Assembly: GCA_001871475.1 (NCBI GenBank)
Contig: MNVE01000002.1
Coordinates: 62,001-126,000, forward strand
DNA from: Candidatus Micrarchaeota archaeon CG1_02_47_40
GTDB lineage: Archaea > Micrarchaeota > Micrarchaeia > Anstonellales > CG1-02-47-40
Direction: 5' to 3'
Length of the DNA stretch: 64,000 bases
The notes beneath the pieces were generated by a model. The model was not told the origin of the DNA. It saw only the letters and a program-made list of their open reading frames with translations, and did no database searches. Made by a program: the position numbers and the translations under genes. Shown here piece by piece: positions 57,796-64,000 of the stretch (within the stretch, counting starts at the first letter, position 1; each line of letters opens with the position of its first letter).

Positions 57796-58704
57796 TTAAT
57801 GCGTGGTGCAGCTTGAAACCTGCCCAGGCCCATGCTGCACATTCCCTTTAAGCAACGATTCAAAATCAGAAACGCTTTGCGGGCCGACAAGGGAAACTCC
57901 ATTCAAGTAAAAGGTGGGAGTGCCATATATTCCTGCATCATGCCCTGCCTTCTCATCAACTCTTACCCTTTCAGCAGTGCTTTCAGCCTGCACGCACCCA
58001 TCAAAGTTTACCAACTCAAGCCCTATTTTCTGCGCCATTTTCCGCAGGTTTTCAGAAGAATGGTCTGCATCAGAGAAAAGCGCATCATGATATTCCCAGA
58101 ATTTCCCCTGCTCTTCCGCGCAGAAAGCCGCTTTTGCCGTATTGAAACTTTCATTATGTTCAGTGATTGGCAATACCCTAAACTCAAGGCTCACTTCCGG
58201 GTGCGCCAAGAGAAACTCATGCAAATAAGGCTCCGTCGCTTTTGTATACTGGCAGTCAAAGCAGCCAAACTCCACAAGCGTAACATTTCCGCTTCCAAGC
58301 ACCGGTCCCACTCCGGGGAAAACCGGTTTTAGCTGTGCCGCCCCCCCATTTGCCACCGCGTCAAAAACGCAGAAAGCACCGCTCTCCTGCCCGTTGCAGT
58401 TCCCATACGCCCAGTAATTGTACACGGAGACTGCAGAATAGAACATGCTTGCAAAAAAGAGGAGGGTGAATGCAACCGAAAGCACCTGAAAGTGATTGTT
58501 GATTATGCGTGCAGAGGAAGGCGATTTCTCAAGTAATTTTGCAATAAGCGTTGCCTTTATCCGTTCATCCAGCCCGCTTTGGCATGGGCGCAAAGTGGCG
58601 GTTCTTATTACGCAGTCAAACGCTTCCCCTGCCAATGCACGATATTTTGCGGAGAAAATCCCAAGGAATGCGAATACAAACAATGCAATGAAGCACAATA
58701 CCAT
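57796..58704 (-). CDS. Membrane-anchored DsbA-like thioredoxin-fold protein
   Basis: 302 residues. Two N-terminal membrane helices (about 1-20 and 72-95) flank a cytoplasmic loop with CVIRTATLRPCQ. The thioredoxin-fold domain (about 130-295) faces outward and has the redox pair in EFGCFDCQYTK (Cys-Phe-Asp-Cys, about 149-152) and a cis-Pro loop GTPTFYLNG near 262. Extra Cys pairs occur. Likely a thiol oxidoreductase for secreted proteins such as the Cys-containing surface proteins at the window start. No VKOR partner is seen here. Confidence 0.88.
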   Translation of the reverse strand: MVLCFIALFVFAFLGIFSAKYRALAGEAFDCVIRTATLRPCQSGLDERIKATLIAKLLEKSPSSARIINNHFQVLSVAFTLLFFASMFYSAVSVYNYWAYGNCNGQESGAFCVFDAVANGGAAQLKPVFPGVGPVLGSGNVTLVEFGCFDCQYTKATEPYLHEFLLAHPEVSLEFRVLPITEHNESFNTAKAAFCAEEQGKFWEYHDALFSDADHSSENLRKMAQKIGLELVNFDGCVQAESTAERVRVDEKAGHDAGIYGTPTFYLNGVSLVGPQSVSDFESLLKGNVQHGPGQVSSCTTH

Positions 58705-58729
58705 AGCTAATCAGCTCAAAATTATATGC

Positions 58730-59902
58730 TCAAGCGAGTTTTGCAACCTTCCCAAGCGCCTCTTCAAACCCCTGTATTTGCTCTTGTGTATTATAAACGT
58801 GCAGGGAAGCGCGCACCGTCCCTTCCACCCCGAGCTTTTTAGCAAGGGGAATTGCGCAGTGATGCCCGCTTCGCAGTGCAAATCCTAAATTATCAAGCAT
58901 TACCGCAACCTCGTGGTGCGCAAGGGATTTCACATTAAAGGAAAAGAGCGCACATCCCTTCTCCTCTGCGCTCTTCGGTCCGTAGAGCTTCACATTTTCT
59001 GCATCCAAAAACACTGAAAGCATTTTTCCAACCAATTTTTTTTCATGCGCCTCCATATTCCCATAGCCAATCTGTGAAATCAGCTCAATTGCCGCCCCAA
59101 GCCCAATCCATTCTGCAATTGCAGGCGTGCCTGCCTCAAATCTCTCCCTGTTTTCAAGCAAGCTAAATTCCTCTGTGCTTACATTTCTTACAGTTCCCCC
59201 ACCCACAAACCAGGGCTCTAATTGCGCCCCTTCCCGATGAAAAAGCGCCCCTACTCCGGTCGGACCGAAGCATTTGTGTGCTGAAAACGCCATGAAATCA
59301 ACGGGCATCCTCCCCAAATCAAGCGGGTGGTGCCCAACATACTGCGCCGCATCAAGCAATATAAGCGCCCCTTCTTCCTTTGCAATTTTTGCAAGTTTTT
59401 CCACCGGCACTTTTGCGCCAAGCACGTTGCTGCATGCGCTAAATGCAAAAAGTTTAGTCTTTTTTGAGAGAAGCACCCGAAGTTTCTCCGCATCTACACT
59501 GCCGTCCATTTCCGCTTCAAGCACTCTCACTTTCACTCCCTTCTTTTTCAATTGCAGCCAGGGAAGAAGGTTTGAGTGGTGCTCAATATCCGTGACTATT
59601 ACCTCATCTCCCTCCTTCCATTCCCTTCCAAGCGCAACCCCATTTATCCCCTCGGTGCAGTTTCGCACGCTTATGAATTCACTTTCCTTTGCATGGAAGA
59701 ATTTTGCAAGCTTTTTATAAACTCCCTCATACTCCTCGGAAGATTTTCTTGTAAATCTGTGCGCCCCTCTATGCACGTTTGAGCGATACTGTAAATAATA
59801 CTCGTCCATTTTCTTCAGTACTGGAAGTGCAGTAAGGGAGGAGGCTGCCGAATCAAAGTAAGCGACCTTTTCCTGCGGGGGGAAGAACTTAGAAACATCC
59901 AT
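58730..59902 (-). CDS. sufS: Cysteine desulfurase, SufS/CsdA type
   Basis: 390 residues from the ATG at 59902 (another Met 3 codons upstream). PLP enzyme releasing sulfur from cysteine. AYFDSAASSLTALPVL N-terminus, VTDIEHHSNLLPW, PLP Lys in DFMAFSAHKCFGPTG, and the catalytic Cys in ALRSGHHCAIPLAKKLG are diagnostic of the type II (SufS) group. It follows the IscU gene, after about 100 bp, in a cluster with IscS. Two desulfurases side by side suggest separate routes, one for Fe-S clusters and one perhaps for tRNA thiolation (inference). Confidence 0.93.
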   Translation of the reverse strand: MDVSKFFPPQEKVAYFDSAASSLTALPVLKKMDEYYLQYRSNVHRGAHRFTRKSSEEYEGVYKKLAKFFHAKESEFISVRNCTEGINGVALGREWKEGDEVIVTDIEHHSNLLPWLQLKKKGVKVRVLEAEMDGSVDAEKLRVLLSKKTKLFAFSACSNVLGAKVPVEKLAKIAKEEGALILLDAAQYVGHHPLDLGRMPVDFMAFSAHKCFGPTGVGALFHREGAQLEPWFVGGGTVRNVSTEEFSLLENRERFEAGTPAIAEWIGLGAAIELISQIGYGNMEAHEKKLVGKMLSVFLDAENVKLYGPKSAEEKGCALFSFNVKSLAHHEVAVMLDNLGFALRSGHHCAIPLAKKLGVEGTVRASLHVYNTQEQIQGFEEALGKVAKLA

Positions 59903-60003
59903 AACTAGCATTGCTCCGCATACTTTAATAAGAAATCCGCTTTTGTTTGGGCTTTTTGCCGTTTCTCAATGTTCTTTTTCCGCAGTTTTCATTCCCCATT
60001 CTC

Positions 60004-60375
60004 TCAAATCTGCTTTTTCTTCCTATACTCTCCTATCGCTTTTTTGAGTGCATCCTGTGCGAGTACGGAGCAATGCACCTTCACAAGCGGAATTTCTCCT
60101 ATTTTTTTCACAACATCCTGTGCTGTGATTTTCTCCGCTTCCTCAAGCGTTTTCCCCTTCACCATCTCGCACAAATAATCCGAGGAAACTATTGCCGCCA
60201 CGCACCCGTAAGTTTTGAAGCGTATATCCGCAATTTTTCCCGCCTTCACTTTAATGTAAATTCTCATTATGTCCCCGCATCTTACATTTCCCACTTCGCC
60301 TATTGCATCCGCTCCCTTCAGCTCGCCTGCGAATTTTGGCTTTTGGAATCTTTTCAAAACCTTATCAACATACAT
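60004..60375 (-). CDS. iscU: Fe-S cluster scaffold IscU/NifU N-domain
   Basis: 123 residues. Three cluster-binding Cys are in place: Cys33 with Asp35 (NVRCGDIM), Cys58 (KTYGCVAA) and Cys102 (KVHCSVLA). The bacterial LPPVK chaperone motif corresponds to IPLVKVH here. Length is normal. It lies 51 bp downstream of iscS on the same strand, the usual partnership in which IscS hands sulfur to IscU. Confidence 0.95.
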   Translation of the reverse strand: MYVDKVLKRFQKPKFAGELKGADAIGEVGNVRCGDIMRIYIKVKAGKIADIRFKTYGCVAAIVSSDYLCEMVKGKTLEEAEKITAQDVVKKIGEIPLVKVHCSVLAQDALKKAIGEYRKKKQI

Positions 60376-60426
60376 AAAAAAATCACCTTCCCCTTTCTGT
60401 CTTCCTTATCCCCATACACCTCAAAA

Positions 60427-61587
60427 TCATCTTTCCCTTTCCGACTCCAGCGGAGAAATCTTCCGCAGTTTTTCCACCACTTCCCCTGCGCATTTTGCTG
60501 CATACTTTACTTCCTCCTTCGTGCTATACCTGCTTAATGTAAACCTGACAGAGCCATGCGCCCTTTCAGGATTATTCTCAAGCGCAATTAAAACATGCGA
60601 GGGCTCCAGGCTTCGCGACGCGCAGGCAGAGCCGGTAGAGGCGCAAACCCCTTTTGCATCCAGCGCCGCCACAATTCCCTCCCCTTCCACTCCTGCAAAT
60701 GAAACATTCGCATTATTGCAGAGCCTTCTTTCCCCTCTTGGTCCATTGAGAGTGGTGCGCGGAATTTTCAGGAGTTCGGAAATGAGGCAATCCCGCAATT
60801 TTGCCATTCTCTTTTTTCCCTCCTTATCATCCACTGCCAATTCCACCGCTTTGGCAAACCCGGCAATTCCAGCCAAATTCTCCGTGCCCGAGCGCATCCC
60901 CCTCTCATGCCCTCCCCCATGCTGCCAGGGGGAAATTTTCACTCTCTCCTTAATATATAATGCACCAACTCCTTTCGGTCCGTGTATTTTGTGCGCATTC
61001 AGCGTAATGAGGTCCGCCCATTCAGCCTTCAACTCTGCTTTCGTATATGATTGGCACGCATCCGTATGGAAAAGGACATCGTGCCGCTTGCATATCTCAT
61101 GCAGTTCCTTCAAATCCTGTATCACTCCGATTTCATTATTCCCATGAATTATTGAAACCAAAACAGTATCCTTCCTTATCGCTTTTTCCAATTCCTTCCC
61201 CGAAACAAATCCCTTCCCATCCACTCCCAAATACGTAACCTTCCATCCCTGCTCCTCCAGCCATCTGCACGAGTTCAGCACGCACTCATGCTCTATTTTC
61301 GTGGTTATGATGCGCCTTCCCTTCCCTTTATTTGCAAATGCAACTCCCTTTACTGCAAAATTGTTCGCCTCCGTCCCTCCGGAGGTGAAAATAATTTCCT
61401 TCTCTTTTGCACCAATGCTCTTTGCAATAACTTTTCTCGCTTTCTCAAGTTCCTCTTTTGCCTCTCTTCCTTTTTTATGTATGGAAGAAGCATTTCCATA
61501 AAGCCCAAGCTGGCACTTTTGCATGAACTTCTCAACCTCCGCATCAATTGCAGTGGTTGCCGCATTGTCAAGATAAACGAGCTTCAT
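60427..61587 (-). CDS. iscS: Cysteine desulfurase IscS/NifS
   Basis: 386 residues, type I desulfurase. YLDNAATTAID at the N-terminus, FTSGGTEANN, IIHGNNEIG, PLP Lys200 in LNAHKIHGPKG, and the mobile loop STGSACASRSLEPSHVL with catalytic Cys322. It heads the iscS-iscU-sufS transcription unit. The intergenic region shared with the DtxR-FeoA gene contains a direct repeat and the DtxR-type palindrome, so iron could also influence this cluster. Confidence 0.95.
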   Translation of the reverse strand: MKLVYLDNAATTAIDAEVEKFMQKCQLGLYGNASSIHKKGREAKEELEKARKVIAKSIGAKEKEIIFTSGGTEANNFAVKGVAFANKGKGRRIITTKIEHECVLNSCRWLEEQGWKVTYLGVDGKGFVSGKELEKAIRKDTVLVSIIHGNNEIGVIQDLKELHEICKRHDVLFHTDACQSYTKAELKAEWADLITLNAHKIHGPKGVGALYIKERVKISPWQHGGGHERGMRSGTENLAGIAGFAKAVELAVDDKEGKKRMAKLRDCLISELLKIPRTTLNGPRGERRLCNNANVSFAGVEGEGIVAALDAKGVCASTGSACASRSLEPSHVLIALENNPERAHGSVRFTLSRYSTKEEVKYAAKCAGEVVEKLRKISPLESERER

Positions 61588-61598
61588 AATCCATATTT

Positions 61599-61645
61599 GG
61601 AACAGACAGTTTATTAATTTTAGAACAGTCTGGTTTATTAATATT
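61599..61645. repeat. Direct repeat in the iscS-dtxR divergent region
   Basis: gaacagacagtttattaatt (from about 61600) and gaacagtctggtttattaat (from about 61623) repeat with a 23-bp period. Each holds a tttatta-type TATA candidate. CAGAC and GTCTG across the two copies are also mutually complementary. Confidence 0.6.
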
Positions 61646-61657
61646 AGGTATACCTAA
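61644..61657 (+). promoter_or_regulatory. DtxR-type operator
   Basis: TTAGGTATACCTAA is a perfect 14-bp palindrome resembling DtxR/IdeR/MDR1 operator half sites (TTAGG/CCTAA). It begins right after an AT-rich TATA region (about 61633-61643) and ends 7 bp before the ATG of the DtxR-FeoA gene, where bound protein would block transcription start. Iron-dependent autorepression of the feo operon is the likely function. Confidence 0.85.
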
Positions 61658-61664
61658 CTTTGCC

Positions 61665-62261
61665 ATGCAAAAAATAAGCCCCGAGATCGAGGAATACCTG
61701 GAATCGGTCTACCGGAGGAAAGAGAAGGGAGAAACCGCGAAAACGAAGGAGATTGCCCGGGTGCTCGGCGTGTCCGCCCCAAGCGTCAGCCAGATGTTCG
61801 CAAAGCTCGCAAGGGCAGGTTTCATAGAATACAAGCCTTACGGAGGAGCGGTTCTTACAATGAAAGGGGAAAAGATAGGAAAAAGCATCACCCGAAAGCA
61901 CAGGCTAATTGAAAAGTTTTTGGCATTTATCGGTGTGAAAAGGAAGATTCATGATGAGGCATGCGTACTGGAGCATGCGGTTTCCGACGATGTAGAGAGG
62001 GCGATGGAGCGGCTGGTCAGAGAAAAAAGCGCAAAAAGCATTATGGATATGAAAAGGGGCGAATGCGGAAGGGTGGCGCTCATCTCTGCCGGAAGGGCTG
62101 CGAAGAGGCGGCTTGTGGAGATGGGGCTGACCGATGGAACGAGAATAAGGATTGAAAGGCAGCCGTCGCTTATCGGGCCCATTGAGATTTCAGTCAGAGG
62201 CTCCATGCTTGCCATAGGCCGCGGGCTTGCGGCAAAGGTTTTCGTGAAGCCATGCGTTTAG
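61665..62261 (+). CDS. DtxR-family iron regulator fused to FeoA domain
   Basis: 198 residues. N-terminal winged helix (KTKEIARVLGVSAPSVSQMFAKLARAGFIEY, about 25-55), dimerisation/metal-binding domain (KHRLIEKFLAFIGV, DEACVLEHAVSDDVERAM with Cys, Glu and His ligands, about 77-115), and a C-terminal SH3-like FeoA domain (about 122-198; MKRGECGRVALISAG ... LIGPIEISVRGSMLAIGR). It should repress in the presence of Fe2+ or Mn2+. It is followed by feoB 9 bp downstream, so regulator, FeoA function and transporter form one operon. Confidence 0.94.
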   Translation: MQKISPEIEEYLESVYRRKEKGETAKTKEIARVLGVSAPSVSQMFAKLARAGFIEYKPYGGAVLTMKGEKIGKSITRKHRLIEKFLAFIGVKRKIHDEACVLEHAVSDDVERAMERLVREKSAKSIMDMKRGECGRVALISAGRAAKRRLVEMGLTDGTRIRIERQPSLIGPIEISVRGSMLAIGRGLAAKVFVKPCV

Positions 62262-62270
62262 GGTTTTCAA

Positions 62271-63986
62271 ATGAAAAAACTGAATATCGCGCTTGCCGGA
62301 AATGCGAATGTAGGAAAATCGGTTATTTTCAATTATTTCACAAGGCTTAGCCAGCACATAGGCAACTGGCCCGGCAAAACCGTTGAGAAGGCGGAGGGCA
62401 CTCTCATATACGGAAATTATGAGATAAAAATAATCGATCTTCCCGGCATATACTCACTTCAAGCGCAGTCGCCCGAGGAGACGGTTGCCAGGGAATACTT
62501 AAGGGAGGGAAAGCCGGACGCAATCATCAATGTGGTGGATGCATCGGTTCTGGAAAGAAATCTCTTTCTGACTTTCCAGCTCCTAAAGACCAGCGTTCCA
62601 TTGATTGTACTGCTGAACATGGCCGATATTGCAAAGAGAAAAGGGATAACAATAAATAGGAAAAAACTGGAGAGGGAGCTTGGCGTGCCCGTTGTCGAGG
62701 GAGTTGCGATACACGGGAAGGGACTGGAGAACGCCATACAAAAAGCAATAGCGATAAAAGAAAAAGGGAGAAAGACCGGAAAGCCAGCGAAACTCCGGAG
62801 CGCCAAGGAAATCTACCGAAAAGCCGAGTCCGTTTCCAGAAAAGTAGAGGTAAAAACGAGCGGCAGGATGCCGCTTGACGAAAGAATCGATTCCATTGCA
62901 CTGCACAGGATATACGGATATTTCCTTCTGCTTCTTGTGCTTGCTGCCGTGTTCTATTCCATTTTCACTTTCGGGGACTGGCTTTCGGCGCTGTTTTACG
63001 GTTTTTTTGACTGGATGAAAATCGCCGCAGAAGGCGCTTTTGGAAGCGAAGCCGCATCCGGCATTCTCTGGAACGGCATTGTGATGGGCATTGCCGCCGG
63101 CTTTGCGGTTGCCATCCCTTACATTCTGCCGTTCTACATTGTTTTTTCCATTCTGGAAGACAGCGGCTATGTCGCCAGAATGGCATTTCTGATGGACGGG
63201 TTCATGCACTCCATCGGTTTGCACGGAAAGGCATTTCTCCCACTGTTCCTGGGCTATGGCTGCAATGTTCCCGCCTGCATAGGTTGCAGGATAATAGAAA
63301 CGGAGAGGGAAAGATTCCAGGCATCCTTTCTTGCAACTATGGTGCCGTGCGCGGCAAGGAGCATCATAATACTTGGCTTGGTGGGCGCCTACCTCGGCTG
63401 GCACTGGGCGGCTGCCATCTACCTCTTCAACATCGCGGTGGTGTGGATTTTGGGAAAGGCAACAACCAAATTCCTGCCCGGGGAGCCGACAAGCCTCATC
63501 ATGGAAATGCCGTCCTACAAGATGCCGCAGCCAAAAGGCATATTGAAAAGGTCTTTTGAGCGGGTGAAGGCGTACATAACTGTCGCATTTCCGATAATAA
63601 TCGCCATGACATTTCTAATATCCCTGATGGATGCGCTTGGGTTTGTCAAGCCAATTGAAGAGCTGTTCTCTCCCATCACAGTTGGCTGGCTTGGCTTGCC
63701 TGCTGCCGTAGGCATAACCCTTCTTTTCGGGGTATTGAGAAAAGAGCTGGCGCTGATAATGCTTGGAAGCATTTTTGGAACTACAAACTTCGGGGCATTC
63801 CTCTCCCCCCTGCAGATGCTGGTTTTCACCCTGGTGATGGTATTTTACATTCCTTGCAGTGCGACCATCGCCACACTGGTAAGGGAATTCGGCTGGAAGA
63901 AGGCGGCTGCGGTGACGATTTTTGAAATAATCTTCGCGCTGCTTTTGGGCGGCATAGCGCTTCGGCTTCTCGGGCTGTTTTTCTAA
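62271..63986 (+). CDS. feoB: Ferrous iron transporter FeoB
   Basis: 571 residues, on the short side for FeoB. N-terminal G domain: GNANVGKSVIFNYFT (G1), DLPGIYSLQAQSPEE (G3), LLNMADIAK (G4). The membrane part has two gate-type repeats with GYVARMAFLMDGFMHSIGLHGKAF and GYGCNVPACIGCRIIETERER, the conserved Cys-containing motif, and FGVLRKELALIML later. It imports Fe2+ for the IscS/IscU and SufS systems next door. Complete within the window, 14 bp before the edge. Confidence 0.96.
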   Translation: MKKLNIALAGNANVGKSVIFNYFTRLSQHIGNWPGKTVEKAEGTLIYGNYEIKIIDLPGIYSLQAQSPEETVAREYLREGKPDAIINVVDASVLERNLFLTFQLLKTSVPLIVLLNMADIAKRKGITINRKKLERELGVPVVEGVAIHGKGLENAIQKAIAIKEKGRKTGKPAKLRSAKEIYRKAESVSRKVEVKTSGRMPLDERIDSIALHRIYGYFLLLLVLAAVFYSIFTFGDWLSALFYGFFDWMKIAAEGAFGSEAASGILWNGIVMGIAAGFAVAIPYILPFYIVFSILEDSGYVARMAFLMDGFMHSIGLHGKAFLPLFLGYGCNVPACIGCRIIETERERFQASFLATMVPCAARSIIILGLVGAYLGWHWAAAIYLFNIAVVWILGKATTKFLPGEPTSLIMEMPSYKMPQPKGILKRSFERVKAYITVAFPIIIAMTFLISLMDALGFVKPIEELFSPITVGWLGLPAAVGITLLFGVLRKELALIMLGSIFGTTNFGAFLSPLQMLVFTLVMVFYIPCSATIATLVREFGWKKAAAVTIFEIIFALLLGGIALRLLGLFF

Positions 63987-64000
63987 TGCTTCTTTCTTGT

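Overview
The window is archaeal chromosome. The evidence is a two-subunit family D DNA polymerase (DP1 and DP2), topoisomerase VI A and B, MCM, aIF2-beta, aIF1A, Rio1, a NAC homologue, a Dim2-like KH protein, CDP-archaeol synthase, two geranylgeranyl-reductase-family flavoproteins and pantoate kinase. TATA boxes 25-30 bp upstream of start codons point to many leaderless mRNAs. Genes are tightly packed, with several ATGA overlaps. Tight packing, many small unknown membrane proteins and tRNA introns at non-canonical sites suggest a DPANN-type lineage (Diapherotrites- or Micrarchaeota-like). That placement is inference, because no rRNA lies in the window.

Layout. 1-5 kb: secreted or membrane proteins, an SppA protease, CDP-archaeol synthase and a membrane protein with a very acidic tail. 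5-10 kb: a HEAT/OB-like protein, pantoate kinase, superoxide reductase, endonuclease III and an AAA-type DUF4143 ATPase that looks inserted at the 3' end of nth. 10-24 kb: two geranylgeranyl-reductase-family flavoproteins, an SDR, a VirB2-like small membrane protein, acylphosphatase, a MacB-like permease, a CBS/DUF21 protein, a double ThyX-like protein, a TauE-like exporter, GpmA, an RRM protein, PncB and redox proteins. 24-28 kb: an endonuclease IV-like protein, a lipoprotein, a decayed permease and an HTH-MNT/HEPN toxin-antitoxin pair. 28-42 kb: an unknown three-gene operon, Top6A/B with a KH protein, a Ca2+-type P-ATPase, DP2/DP1, UPF0147 and a tRNA-Pro candidate. 42-50 kb: ArgS, an interrupted tRNA-Arg, a K+ channel, enolase, a TtuA-like thiolase, a HEAT protein and MCM. 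50-64 kb: a second MNT/HEPN pair, a presenilin-like protease, aIF2-beta, aIF1A, Rio1, TrpB2, NAC, a PHP-like protein of unknown function, an ArsP-like permease, a DsbA-like protein, a SufS/IscU/IscS cluster, and a DtxR-FeoA regulator with FeoB behind a perfect DtxR-type palindrome.

How the genes work together. DP1/DP2, Top6 and MCM form a scattered replication set. IscS/IscU/SufS, DtxR-FeoA/FeoB, superoxide reductase, ferredoxin and the flavin reductase form an iron, Fe-S and oxidative-stress set. aIF2-beta, aIF1A, Rio1, the KH protein, NAC and ArgS serve translation.

The most unusual signals are in non-coding DNA. First, short perfect hairpins, mostly with 3-4-nt loops and unrelated stem sequences, recur in tandem and are often enclosed by an outer stem. 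They occur near 4.96, 10.1, 43.8 (inside a tRNA intron), 47.5 and 49.7 kb; two of these sites are probable 5' leaders. Second, the 3' ends of several unrelated genes are duplicated as short tandem repeats downstream of, or through, the stop codon (5.2, 12.6 and 57.7 kb, with weaker or coding versions at 22.8, 23.6 and 31.4 kb). Third, the 3' end of nth is duplicated on the far side of an ATPase gene. Fourth, tRNA-Arg(UCU) can be folded only if two non-canonical introns are removed.
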